Source of the DNA: CAWDZK01 sp963726615
Lineage (GTDB): Bacteria > Actinomycetota > Actinomycetes > JACCUZ01
Length of the DNA stretch: 64,000 nucleotides
Reading direction: 5' to 3'
Assembly (NCBI GenBank): GCA_963726615.1
Contig: CAVSCX010000016.1
Span: 62,001 to 126,000 of the forward strand
Under the pieces are notes generated by a model. That model was not told the origin of the DNA, searched no databases, and saw nothing but the letters and a program-made list of their open reading frames with translations. The translations under genes were made by a program, and so were the position numbers. The stretch's first letter is position 1. Every line of letters starts with the position of its first letter. Shown one piece after another: positions 40,439 through 48,861 of this stretch.

Positions 40439-42504
40439 CCGCCCGGTACCGAGGGCGAGACGCTGATCCCCCCACCGCCGGTCGGGCTCGGCGACTGCCC
40501 GGGCGGGGTGGTCGACGGACCCGGTGCGGGCGTCTCGGTCGTCGGGGTGCCGGTCGGGGTCTCGGACGGCGTCGCCGTCTGGGTGGGCGTCGGGGTGAAC
40601 GTCGGCTGCGGGTTGACGGCCTCGCCGACGTACGCCGGCGGCGGGAAGTCCTGCACCGGCTTGTTCTCCAGAGCAGCCGTCATGAACGCCGTCCAGATCC
40701 GCGCCGGGTACGCACCGCCGAAGAACGTCGACAGGCCACCGACGCCGTCGAGGTCGGCCTTGCCGGTGCCCTTGTAGAAGTCCACGGCCGCCGACAGCTG
40801 CGGGGTGTAGCCGACGAACCAGGCCGATGTGGTGGTGTCCGGGCGCAACGCGGCCGTGCCCGTCTTCCCGGCCGCGGGCCGGCCGAGCGCCCGTGCCTCG
40901 CTGCCCGTCCCGCTGCGCACCACCTGCTGCATCGCGTAGTTCACGTCCGCGACGACGTCCTTGCGGAAGGCCCGTTCGGTGCCGTCGTTCGCGCGGTAGC
41001 GGGTGCCGCCGTTGGAGCCCTTGACCTCCTGCACGACGTGCCACGTCGCACGCTCGCCGCCGGCCGCGAACGTCGCGTAGGCGTTGGCCATGTCGATGTT
41101 GCGCACCGACGCCGTGCCGAGGGTGCTGACCGCGTTCGCCTCGAGCCCGGGGGCGTCCGCCGGGATGCCGGCGTCGACCGCCGCCTGGACCATCTTGTCC
41201 GGTCCCATCTCGAGGTTGAGGTCCACGAAGACGGTGTTGATGGACTCCTTGAGACCGGTGACGAGGTCGACGGACGAGCCGTAGCTGCGGTCGAACTCGT
41301 TGTTGACCTCCTTGTCGGTCCCCGGGACGTCGAACGGCGAGTTGCCGGAGAACCGGCTGCGGAGCGAGATCCCGTCCTCCAGCGCCGCGGCCAGGGTGAA
41401 CGGCTTGAACGACGAGCCGGGCTGGATGCGGGCCTGGGTGACCTCGTTGAGGCCTCCCGCGTCCTTGCCGCCGTACATCGCGACGACAGCTCCCGTGCCC
41501 GGCTCGACAGCGGACAGCCCGATGTGGACGTTGCGGGCGTTCTCGCGGGGCCTTTCCTGGCGCACCGCGCGGACCGCTGCCCGTTGCGACTTCCGGTCGA
41601 ACGTCGAGATGACCCGTAGCCCGCCGAGGTCGATGTCCCGGTCGGTGAAGCCGTTGGCCTTGAGCTCGCGGCGCACCGCGTCCATCAGGTAGTAGTCGGT
41701 GCCTCCCTTGGGCTTGCTCCCGTCCGCGAGAGGAGGCACCTGCATGCCCGCGCGCCTGCCCTGGTCCAGCCAGCCCTTCGCGACCATGCCGTCGAGCACG
41801 TAGTCGAATCTCGACTGCAGCCTGTCGGCGTGGTTCTCCGGGTCGTAGCCGGCCGGCGAGCGGATCACCGAGGCCAGCACCGCCCCCTGCTCCACCGTGA
41901 GGTCCTTCGCGTCGACACCGAAGTAGGTCTGCGCCGCCGTCTGGATGCCGTACGCGCCGCGGCCGAAGTAGATGGTGTTGAGGTAGTCCTGGAGGATCTT
42001 GTCCTTGTCGTCGCGGCGGGCGAGCTTGACCGCGATGAAGAACTCCTTGAACTTGCGGCTGTAGGTGCGCTCGGTGGAGAGGTACGCGTTCTTCGCGTAC
42101 TGCTGGGTGATCGTCGACCCGCCCTGGGTGGCGCCGCCACGCAGGTTGCTCCAGAAGGCCCGGGCGATGCCGGTCGGGGAGATGCCGCTGTTCTCGTAGA
42201 ACGACCGGTCCTCGGCGGCGACCACAGCCTTCTGCACGTGCGCGGGCACCTGGTCCAGCGGGATGATGATGCGGTTCTGCTCGCCGAAGCGGCCGATCTC
42301 GCTCTTGCCGTTGTCGAAGTACACGATCGTGGTCTGCGCGGAGACGAGCGACTTCGGCTGCGGGATCGGGGTCGCGGCGTACGCGACGCCGAGCAGCGCG
42401 ACGACGGCGAGGAAGCCGACGCCCGCCAGCAGGAGCAGCTGCCGGAAGGAGGGGACGAACCGGCGGACGCCGTCGTAGCGCTCGCGCGGGTAGTCGACTC
42501 TCAC
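40435..42504 (-). CDS. ponA: Class A penicillin-binding protein (transglycosylase/transpeptidase)
   Basis: Bifunctional peptidoglycan synthase of 689 residues, GTG start. One N-terminal membrane anchor (about 20-43), GT51 domain with VVAAEDRSFYENSG, GGSTITQQYAKNAYLS and DKILQDYLNTIYFGRGAYGI, then a transpeptidase domain with SSFK (QPGSSFKPFTLAAAL), SIN (LKESINTVF) and KTGT (AAGKTGTAAL). The C-terminus is a Thr/Pro-rich wall-spanning tail with no PASTA domain. Synteny with Rv0050/ponA1 supports the name. Likely operon partner: the GT87 gene overlapping its end. Confidence 0.94.
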   Translation of the reverse strand: MRVDYPRERYDGVRRFVPSFRQLLLLAGVGFLAVVALLGVAYAATPIPQPKSLVSAQTTIVYFDNGKSEIGRFGEQNRIIIPLDQVPAHVQKAVVAAEDRSFYENSGISPTGIARAFWSNLRGGATQGGSTITQQYAKNAYLSTERTYSRKFKEFFIAVKLARRDDKDKILQDYLNTIYFGRGAYGIQTAAQTYFGVDAKDLTVEQGAVLASVIRSPAGYDPENHADRLQSRFDYVLDGMVAKGWLDQGRRAGMQVPPLADGSKPKGGTDYYLMDAVRRELKANGFTDRDIDLGGLRVISTFDRKSQRAAVRAVRQERPRENARNVHIGLSAVEPGTGAVVAMYGGKDAGGLNEVTQARIQPGSSFKPFTLAAALEDGISLRSRFSGNSPFDVPGTDKEVNNEFDRSYGSSVDLVTGLKESINTVFVDLNLEMGPDKMVQAAVDAGIPADAPGLEANAVSTLGTASVRNIDMANAYATFAAGGERATWHVVQEVKGSNGGTRYRANDGTERAFRKDVVADVNYAMQQVVRSGTGSEARALGRPAAGKTGTAALRPDTTTSAWFVGYTPQLSAAVDFYKGTGKADLDGVGGLSTFFGGAYPARIWTAFMTAALENKPVQDFPPPAYVGEAVNPQPTFTPTPTQTATPSETPTGTPTTETPAPGPSTTPPGQSPSPTGGGGISVSPSVPGG

Positions 42505-42617
42505 AGGGTGGTCACTGGGCGGGTCCAGTCCTTCGGCGACGGCGGCAGGGGGCGGGGGCTGGACCGGGCCTCGGTCCAGCCGTGGGGCGGCTCGTCAGGG
42601 TAACGACGTCCCGGGGT

Positions 42618-43076
42618 CTACCCCTCGCCAGCCGTCCCCGAGCCCGCCTGCCTGGCCGTGGGCTGCGCGGCGCGCCCGGAGCGGTCGGCCCGTCGTCCGG
42701 TCCGACGATCGACCCCGTCACCGAGGACGAAGGAACGGACCAGGTGGTTCCACCCGCAGGGGTCGCAGACCTCGACGACGTAGACCCGGAACTCGCCGTG
42801 GTCGCGGGCCATCTGCTCCAGCTCGGCCCGGACCTTGACCCGGCCCTCGGTCCGCCCGAGCTGCTCGCCGTAGACGTAGGACACCTCGACCAGCGGCGCC
42901 CGGCTGCAGACCGGGCACTCACGGGCGGTGGGCGCTCCCTGCGCCCGGGCCGCCCGGCGCAGGTAGGGGTGCGCGTCACAGGCGTCCTCAGGCGTGGTCG
43001 GGCCGCCGCCGAGCAGCGACTCGAGGGTCGCCCGGCGGGCCAGGCCGTAGTCGACGACCGACCGCTGGGACCACAC
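42618..43076 (-). CDS. DUF5318 zinc-ribbon-like protein
   Basis: Protein of 152 residues with two CxxC pairs (ECPVCSRAPLVEVSYVYGEQLG and VCDPCGWNHLVRSFVLG), the DUF5318 pattern. It starts MWSQRSVVDYGLARRATLESLLGG, as in the mycobacterial protein encoded next to ponA1 (Rv0049 position). The pairs most likely bind one zinc ion. Function is not established; the constant position next to ponA suggests a link to cell-wall synthesis or its control. The C-terminal 35 residues are disordered. Confidence 0.88.
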   Translation of the reverse strand: MWSQRSVVDYGLARRATLESLLGGGPTTPEDACDAHPYLRRAARAQGAPTARECPVCSRAPLVEVSYVYGEQLGRTEGRVKVRAELEQMARDHGEFRVYVVEVCDPCGWNHLVRSFVLGDGVDRRTGRRADRSGRAAQPTARQAGSGTAGEG

Positions 43077-43138
43077 GCCCCGAGGGTACGACCGGGCGCG
43101 CCGCGGAGGGAGCCCACGCGGCCGGCCCCGGGCCCGGG

Positions 43139-43192
43139 TTGCACGTCCGACGCCGGCCGCCTATCGTCCCGATGTATCAGCGCGATACATCG
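43139..43192 (+). promoter_or_regulatory. padR promoter with perfect palindromic PadR operator
   Basis: TTGCAC (43139-43144), 17 bp, TATCGT (43162-43167). Immediately after comes a perfect inverted repeat, CGATGTATC (43170-43178), 5 nt, GATACATCG (43184-43192), covering the expected transcription start. ATGT/ACAT half-sites are those favoured by PadR regulators, so the product of the next gene should bind here. Confidence 0.75.
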
Positions 43193-43239
43193 CCCCGACC
43201 GATCGGGACGATCGAGCGGACGAGGCGGGAGGTGGGCGG

Positions 43240-43866
43240 ATGGCAAGGCGGTCCGACGTCCTCGAGTTCGCCGTCCTCGGTCTCCTGCACGAGGCACCGC
43301 TGCACGGCTACGAGCTGCGCAAGCGGCTCAACGCCACCCTGGGGGCCCTGCGGGCCTTCTCCTACGGCTCGCTCTACCCGTGCCTCAAGGCGCTGGCGGC
43401 CCACGGGTTCGTCACCGAGCAGGCCGAGGACCCCGCTGCGACCGGCAAGCGGTCCCGGATCGTCTACCAGCTCACCGCCGAGGGCAAGGAGCACTTCGCC
43501 ACGCTCCTCGACGAGAGCGGGCCGTCGGCCTGGGACGACGAGGGCTTCGGCGTGCACTTCGCGTTCTTCGGGCGCACCGACGCGGCCACCCGGCTGCGGA
43601 TCCTCGAGGGGCGCCGCGCGCGCCTGGAGGAGCGGACGGCCGGCTTCCGCAGCGCGCTGGCGCGCAGCCGGGAGCGGGTCGACAGCTACACCCTCGCCTT
43701 GCACCAGCACGGCCTCGAGTCGGTCGAGCGCGAGGTCCGCTGGCTCTCGGAGCTCATCGACGACGAGCGGCGACGCCCCCCGTCCGACGGGACCAGGACC
43801 GGCACCACCGAGGCACCCCCTACCGCGTCCGGCCCGGCGGCTCCCGCCGCGCCGGGCACGACGTGA
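43240..43866 (+). CDS. PadR-family transcriptional regulator
   Basis: Regulator of 208 residues: PadR winged helix LEFAVLGLLHEAPLHGYELRKRLNATLG with SYGSLYPCLKALAAHGFV and the YQLTAEGKEHF wing, then a helical effector/dimer domain and a Pro/Ala-rich tail. It lies 23 bp before ino1 on the same strand; the padR-ino1 pair is conserved from mycobacteria (Rv0047c-Rv0046c) to Streptomyces, where PadR probably controls inositol production. A perfect palindrome lies 48 bp upstream, implying autoregulation and joint control of ino1. Confidence 0.93.
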   Translation: MARRSDVLEFAVLGLLHEAPLHGYELRKRLNATLGALRAFSYGSLYPCLKALAAHGFVTEQAEDPAATGKRSRIVYQLTAEGKEHFATLLDESGPSAWDDEGFGVHFAFFGRTDAATRLRILEGRRARLEERTAGFRSALARSRERVDSYTLALHQHGLESVEREVRWLSELIDDERRRPPSDGTRTGTTEAPPTASGPAAPAAPGTT

Positions 43867-43889
43867 AGAACACCTGAGAAGGAGTACCC

Positions 43890-44969
43890 ATGAGTTCGGT
43901 ACGAGTGGCCATCGTCGGCGTCGGCAACTGCGCCTCGTCCCTGGTCCAGGGCGTCGAGTACTACAAGGACGCCGACCCGCAGAGCCGAGTCCCCGGACTC
44001 ATGCACGTGCAGTTCGGCGACTACCACGTGCGTGACGTCGAGTTCGTCGCGGCGTTCGACGTCGACGCGAAGAAGGTCGGCTCGGACCTGTCCGAGGCGA
44101 TCGGGGCCAGCGAGAACAACACCATCAAGATCTGCGACGTCCCGCCGCTCGGAGTACAGGTCCAGCGCGGGCACACGCTCGACGGTCTCGGCAAGTACTA
44201 CCGCGAGACCATCGTCGAGTCCGACGACGAGCCGGTCGACGTCGTCGCCACGCTGCGCGACGCCCGCGTCGACGTCCTGGTGTGCTACCTCCCGGTCGGC
44301 TCCGAGGACGCCGCGAAGTTCTACGCCCAGTGCGCCATCGACGCCGGGGTCGGCTTCGTCAACGCCCTGCCGGTGTTCATCGCCGGCACCCCCGCGTGGG
44401 CGAAGAAGTTCGAGGACGCCGGCGTGCCGATCGTCGGCGACGACATCAAGTCGCAGGTCGGCGCCACCATCACCCACCGGGTCCTGGCGAAGCTGTTCGA
44501 GGACCGCGGCGTGATCCTGGACCGCACCTACCAGCTCAACGTCGGCGGCAACATGGACTTCAAGAACATGCTCGAGCGCGACCGGCTCGAGTCGAAGAAG
44601 ATCTCGAAGACCCAGGCCGTCACGTCCAACATGGAGAACAAGCTCTCCGCCCGCAACGTGCACATCGGCCCGTCGGACTACGTGCAGTGGCTCGACGACC
44701 GCAAGTGGGCCTACGTCCGCCTCGAGGGCCGCAACTTCGGCGACGTCCCGCTGAGCCTCGAGTACAAGCTCGAGGTCTGGGACTCGCCGAACTCGGCCGG
44801 CGTCATCATCGACGCGATCCGCTGCGCGAAGATCGCCATGGACCGCGGCATCGGCGGGCCGATCCTGTCGGCGTCGTCGTACTTCATGAAGTCGCCGCCC
44901 GTGCAGCACGACGACGACACGGCGCACGAGCTCGTGGAGAAGTTCATCCGCGGCGAGATCGAGCGCTAG
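43890..44969 (+). CDS. ino1: Inositol-3-phosphate synthase
   Basis: Enzyme of 359 residues that turns glucose 6-phosphate into inositol 3-phosphate with bound NAD, the first step to mycothiol and phosphatidylinositol lipids. NAD loop VAIVGVGNCASSLVQG at the N-terminus; LPVFIAGTPAWAKKFEDAG and the active-site lysine region GDDIKSQVGATITHRVLAKLF are typical of the actinobacterial enzyme. AGAAGGAG Shine-Dalgarno before the ATG. Unusually, its last codons and TAG stop form the first unit end of an 87-bp tandem repeat array. Confidence 0.97.
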   Translation: MSSVRVAIVGVGNCASSLVQGVEYYKDADPQSRVPGLMHVQFGDYHVRDVEFVAAFDVDAKKVGSDLSEAIGASENNTIKICDVPPLGVQVQRGHTLDGLGKYYRETIVESDDEPVDVVATLRDARVDVLVCYLPVGSEDAAKFYAQCAIDAGVGFVNALPVFIAGTPAWAKKFEDAGVPIVGDDIKSQVGATITHRVLAKLFEDRGVILDRTYQLNVGGNMDFKNMLERDRLESKKISKTQAVTSNMENKLSARNVHIGPSDYVQWLDDRKWAYVRLEGRNFGDVPLSLEYKLEVWDSPNSAGVIIDAIRCAKIAMDRGIGGPILSASSYFMKSPPVQHDDDTAHELVEKFIRGEIER

Positions 44970-45315
44970 CCGACGGAGTGGTCGGCGAGGTACGAGCCGC
45001 CCGCGGAGGAGGCGTACGCCGAGATCGCCGGACGGTAGGGCGAGATCGAGCGCTAGCCGAGAGAGTGGTCGGCGAGGTACGAGCCGCCCGCGGAGGAGGC
45101 GTACGCCGAGATCGCCGGACGGTAGGGCGAGATCGAGCGCTAGCCGAGAGAGTGGTCGGCCAGGTACGAGCCGCCCGCGGAGGAGGCGTACGCCGAGATC
45201 GCCGGACGGTAGGGCGAGATCGAGCGCTAGCCGAGAGAGTGGTCGGCGAGGTACGAGCCGCCCGCGGAGGAGGCGTACGCCGAGATCGCCGGACGGTAGG
45301 GCGAGATCGAGCGCT
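44953..45315. repeat. 87-bp tandem repeat array (four units) beginning in the ino1 stop region
   Basis: GCGAGATCGAGCGCTAG recurs with exact 87-bp spacing: the TAG ends at 44969, 45056, 45143 and 45230, and a truncated fifth copy ends in GCGCTT at 45316. Units differ by only one to a few bases, so the array is recent or kept uniform. The first copy of this stretch is the end of ino1 itself (GEIER-stop). Each unit is 29 codons long and has two in-frame TAG codons in the ino1 frame. It resembles the MIRU-type repeats of mycobacteria in position (gene end) and size. Most of the 437-bp gap between ino1 and the MFS gene is this array. Confidence 0.93.
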
Positions 45316-45335
45316 TCCCACGCACCAATGACCCG

Positions 45336-45372
45336 CACCGGATCCGTGTGGTCATCCCGCACGGATCCGGTG
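45336..45372. terminator. Terminator-like hairpin after ino1 array
   Basis: A perfect 13-bp stem, CACCGGATCCGTG (45336-45348) with its complement (45360-45372), 11-nt loop. Lies after the repeat array and 34 bp before the MFS gene; likely ends the padR-ino1 transcript. Confidence 0.7.
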
Positions 45373-45406
45373 TGGATCACCGCGTGGGCGCCCGTAGCCT
45401 GAGGCC

Positions 45407-46720
45407 ATGTCGTTCGCCGGTGACCTGCGCTCGGTCGTCCGGCACCGCGACTTCCGGCGGCTGTTCGCGACCCGGCTGACGTCGCAGGCGGCCGACGGCG
45501 CGTTCCAGGCGGCCCTGGCCAGCCTGTTCTTCTTCTCCCCGGAGCGGCAGACCTCGGCCGGCAGCGTGGCATCGGCCTTCGCCGTCCTGCTGCTGCCGTA
45601 CTCGGTGGTCGGTCCGTTCGCCGGGGTGCTGCTCGACCGGTGGCGCCGCCGCCAGGTACTGGTGCTGGCCAACGTGCTCCGGTCGGTCATGGTGCTCGGC
45701 GTCGCGGCCTTGACTGTCGCGGGTGTCGACGGGCTCCCGTTGTACGTCGCGGTGCTGGCGTGCCTGTCGGTCAACCGGTTCTTCCTCGCCGGCCTGTCCG
45801 CGGCCCTGCCGCACGTCGTCAGCAGGTCCGAGCTGGTGATGGCCAACTCCGTGTCCACCACCTCCGGCACCCTGGTCGCCATCACCGGCGGTGGCATCGG
45901 CTTCGGGCTCAAGCGGCTGCTCGGGGAGGGCACGGGTTCCGACGCCAAGGTCATCGTGCTCGCCGCCGTCACGTACGCCGTGGCCGCCGGCCTGGCCGCG
46001 CGGATGGACCGGGACCTGCTCGGCCCGGACCTGGACGCCGAGCCGCCCGAGACCCGCGAGGCCGTCCGGCGGGTCGTCGGGGGCCTCACCGACGCGGCCC
46101 GGCACGTGTGGTCGCACCGCCCGGCCGGTCACGCGCTGGCGGCGATCGGGGCGCACCGGTTCTTCTACGGGCTCTCGACGATCGCCGGCATCCTGCTCTT
46201 CCGCAGCTACTTCAACGACCCGGCCGACGTCGACGCCGGCCTGGCCGGGCTGGCCGTCGCCTTCGCCGCCTCGGGTGCGGGGTTCCTGCTCGCCGCGGTC
46301 GTCACCCCGGAGGCGACCCGCAGGGTGCGCAAGCAGACGTGGATCACCGTGTGCTTCGGCCTGGCCTCGGTCACCGAGTTCGTCTACCTGTTCGCAATCT
46401 CCGAGCTGCTGGTCTGGGCCGGTGCGTTCGTCGTCGGTGTCGCCGCGCAGGGCTCCAAGATCTGTGTCGACACGATCGTGCAGGAGTCGGTCGACGACGC
46501 CTACCGCGGCCGCGTCTTCTCGTTCTACGACGTGCTGTTCAACATCGCCTTCGTCTCGGCGGCCGCGCTGGCGGCGCTGATCGTCCCGGCGGACGGGTAC
46601 TCCCCGGCGGTGTACGGCCTGCTGTCCGCGGGGTACGCCGCGACCGCCGCCGGCTACGGACTGGTCACCCGCCGCGAGCGGAGCCGGACACCGGCCGGCG
46701 TCGCGACTGCGACCGGCTGA
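45407..46720 (+). CDS. MFS transporter
   Basis: Major facilitator protein of 437 residues, about 12 membrane segments, starting FAGDLRSVVRHRDFRRLFATRLTSQAADGAFQ. Motif A-like loop DRWRRRQVLVLANVLRS after segment 2. The gene between ino1 and pcnA is an MFS protein in Streptomyces too, so it belongs to the conserved origin-proximal block, but its substrate is unknown. The 3' end runs into a short 8-bp tandem repeat that contains its TGA stop. Convergent with pcnA. Confidence 0.9.
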   Translation: MSFAGDLRSVVRHRDFRRLFATRLTSQAADGAFQAALASLFFFSPERQTSAGSVASAFAVLLLPYSVVGPFAGVLLDRWRRRQVLVLANVLRSVMVLGVAALTVAGVDGLPLYVAVLACLSVNRFFLAGLSAALPHVVSRSELVMANSVSTTSGTLVAITGGGIGFGLKRLLGEGTGSDAKVIVLAAVTYAVAAGLAARMDRDLLGPDLDAEPPETREAVRRVVGGLTDAARHVWSHRPAGHALAAIGAHRFFYGLSTIAGILLFRSYFNDPADVDAGLAGLAVAFAASGAGFLLAAVVTPEATRRVRKQTWITVCFGLASVTEFVYLFAISELLVWAGAFVVGVAAQGSKICVDTIVQESVDDAYRGRVFSFYDVLFNIAFVSAAALAALIVPADGYSPAVYGLLSAGYAATAAGYGLVTRRERSRTPAGVATATG

Positions 46721-46743
46721 CCGACTGACCGACTGACCGACTG
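46717..46743. repeat. Short 8-bp tandem repeat between MFS and pcnA
   Basis: CTGACCGA is repeated three times plus a partial copy; each unit contains TGA, the first being the stop of the MFS gene. Only 27 bp separate the convergent genes. Confidence 0.7.
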
Positions 46744-46747
46744 GCGA

Positions 46748-48223
46748 TCAGCCCTGCTGCGTCGCCCACCATGCCCTCAGCTCGGCCTCGGCGTCCGCCC
46801 TCGGCAGCGGACCGCGTTCCATCCGCAGGTCCTTGAGGTGCTTCCACGCCCGGCCGACCACCGGACCGGGCGGGACGCCGAGCACCGACATGATCTCGTT
46901 CCCGTCCAGGTCCGGCCGGATCGAGTCCAGCTCCTCCTGCTCGCGCAGCCGGGCGATGCGCGTCTCGAGGTCGTCGTAGGACCTCGACAGGGCAGCCGCC
47001 TTGCGCTTGTTCCGCGTCGTGCAGTCCGAGCGGGTCAGGGCGTGCAGCCGCGGGAGCAGCGGCCCGGCGTCAGCGACGTAGCGGCGCACGGCGGCGTCGG
47101 TCCAGGCACCGGTGCCGTAGCCATGGAATCGCAGGTGCAGCTCGACCAGCCGGGAGACGTCCTCGACCACGTCCTTGGGAAAGCGCAACGCCCGCAGCCG
47201 CGACCGGGTCAGCTTGGCGCCGACGACCTCGTGGTGGTGGAACGAGACTCCGCCACCCGGCTCGAAGCGACGGGTCTTCGGCTTGCCGATGTCGTGCAGC
47301 AGTGCGGCCAGCCGCAGCACCAGGTCGGGCTCACCGCCCACCCGGGACTCCAGCTCGATCGCCTGCTCGAGCACCGTCAGCGAGTGCTCGTACACGTCCT
47401 TGTGCCGGTGGTGCTCGTCGATCTCCAGGGCCAGGCGGGGCAGCTCGGGCAGCACCTGCTCGGCCAGCCCGGTGCCGACCAGCAGCGCCAGCCCCGCCCG
47501 CGGGTCCGGGGCCAGCACCAGCTTCGCCAGCTCGTCGCGCACCCGCTCGGCCGACACGATCCCGATCCGGTCCGACATCGCGGTGATCGCAGTGAGGGCC
47601 GCCGGGTCCACGCCGAACCCCAGCTGGGCGGCGAACCTCGCCGCACGCATCATCCGCAGCGGGTCGTCGGTGAAGGACGTCTCCGGTGGCCCGGGGGTGC
47701 GCAGCAGCCGCGCCGCCAGATCGTCGAGCCCGCCGTACGGATCGACGAAGGCGCCGGTGCGCAGGTCGACGGCCATGGCGTTGACCGCGAAGTCGCGGCG
47801 GACCAGGTCCTCCTCGAGGGAGTCGCCGTAGGACACCTCGGGCTTGCGCGAGTCGCGTCGGTAGACGTCCGCGCGGTACGTCGTGACCTCGACGACGTGA
47901 CTGCCCTTGCGCGCCCCGACCGTGCCGAACGCGATCCCGACGTCCCACCAGGCGTCGCCCCATCCCCGGAGCAGCTCCCGGACCGCCTCCGGCCGCGCGT
48001 CGGTGGTGAGGTCGATGTCCGGCGCGGTGCGACCCAGCAGCAGGTCGCGCACCGGGCCGCCGACCAGGGCCAGCTGGTGCCCTCCGGCGACGAACAGGTC
48101 GACGAGATCGCCCAACGACGCCGTGAGGTCGACAAGTCCGGCCGCGAGCCGCCGCCGGGCGGCCGCGAGCTGCGGAGCAGCGCCCGGGACGGGCACGGAG
48201 GGGAGGTCGGGCACGGGAGGCAA
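46748..48223 (-). CDS. pcnA: CCA tRNA nucleotidyltransferase / polynucleotide adenylyltransferase
   Basis: Enzyme of about 491 residues. Nucleotidyltransferase head with LVGGPVRDLLLGRTAPDIDL (GG and DxD metal motifs), the RRDFAVNAMAVD template region, DDPLRMMRAARFAAQLGF and an HD domain (LLHDIGKPKTRRFE with YEHSLTVLE). It adds or repairs CCA ends of tRNA. The frame begins with TTG at 48223; a GTG at 48214 is an alternative and neither has a good Shine-Dalgarno. Divergent from the NUDIX gene as in Mycobacterium (Rv3907c/Rv3908) and Streptomyces. Confidence 0.93.
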   Translation of the reverse strand: MPPVPDLPSVPVPGAAPQLAAARRRLAAGLVDLTASLGDLVDLFVAGGHQLALVGGPVRDLLLGRTAPDIDLTTDARPEAVRELLRGWGDAWWDVGIAFGTVGARKGSHVVEVTTYRADVYRRDSRKPEVSYGDSLEEDLVRRDFAVNAMAVDLRTGAFVDPYGGLDDLAARLLRTPGPPETSFTDDPLRMMRAARFAAQLGFGVDPAALTAITAMSDRIGIVSAERVRDELAKLVLAPDPRAGLALLVGTGLAEQVLPELPRLALEIDEHHRHKDVYEHSLTVLEQAIELESRVGGEPDLVLRLAALLHDIGKPKTRRFEPGGGVSFHHHEVVGAKLTRSRLRALRFPKDVVEDVSRLVELHLRFHGYGTGAWTDAAVRRYVADAGPLLPRLHALTRSDCTTRNKRKAAALSRSYDDLETRIARLREQEELDSIRPDLDGNEIMSVLGVPPGPVVGRAWKHLKDLRMERGPLPRADAEAELRAWWATQQG

Positions 48224-48299
48224 GGGTACGGCCGGGACACCCGTGGGCCGCCCCCGCCGGCTCCCGGGAGGGTCGGGACGGGCTGGTTACGATCGACGG

Positions 48300-48806
48300 A
48301 TGAGCCCCGGACCCGTGCCGCCCCGGCGTCCCGCCGGTCGCCGGCGAGGTCCGGAACGGCGTCCGCGGGGCCTGCGCAAGGTCGAGGAGACCTCCGCCGG
48401 CGGGCTTGTCGTCGACCGCACCGCGGGCAGCCCCCGGGTGGCCCTGATCGGTCGCCTGGACCGACGCGGTCGCCTGCTGTGGTCCCTGCCCAAGGGCCAC
48501 GTCGAGGCCGGCGAGACGCACGAAGCAGCCGCCGTTCGCGAGGTCGAGGAGGAGACGGGCATCCGGGGCCGGGTCCTCGCGGCTCTGGGCACCATCGACT
48601 ACTGGTTCGTCGCGGAGGACCGCCGGATCCACAAGACCGTGCACCACTACCTGCTCGAGGCCTCCGGCGGCGAGCTGTCCGACGACGACATCGAGGTCGA
48701 CGAGGTGGCGTGGGTGCCGCTGGCCGAGCTGCACAGCCGACTGGCGTACGCCGGCGAGCGACGGCTCGCGGAGACCGCTGCCGACCTGCTGGCGGACTCC
48801 GCATGA
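48300..48806 (+). CDS. NUDIX hydrolase (MutT4-like)
   Basis: Hydrolase of 168 residues with the full NUDIX box GHVEAGETHEAAAVREVEEETGI preceded by LLWSLPKG. Position next to pcnA and before the DUF6049 and murJ genes equals that of mycobacterial mutT4 (Rv3908). TACGAT at 48288-48293 lies 6 nt before the ATG, so the mRNA may be leaderless. The first 28 residues are Pro/Arg-rich and probably flexible. It hydrolyses a nucleoside diphosphate derivative that cannot be named from sequence. Confidence 0.9.
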   Translation: MSPGPVPPRRPAGRRRGPERRPRGLRKVEETSAGGLVVDRTAGSPRVALIGRLDRRGRLLWSLPKGHVEAGETHEAAAVREVEEETGIRGRVLAALGTIDYWFVAEDRRIHKTVHHYLLEASGGELSDDDIEVDEVAWVPLAELHSRLAYAGERRLAETAADLLADSA

Positions 48807-48861
48807 CCAGCACCGGGCGTCCCCGACCCCGACCCGGCAGTGCCCCGGGAAGCAGCACCCG

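Noticed and set aside
44953..45315. CRISPR array
   Set aside because: The units are contiguous 87-bp tandem repeats with no variable spacers and no cas genes nearby.
43686..45572. A 628-residue minus-strand frame across padR/ino1 and the tandem array with 29-residue repeats
   Set aside because: Antisense to ino1; the regular repeats simply translate the 87-bp DNA units, and no ribosome-binding site or domain was seen.
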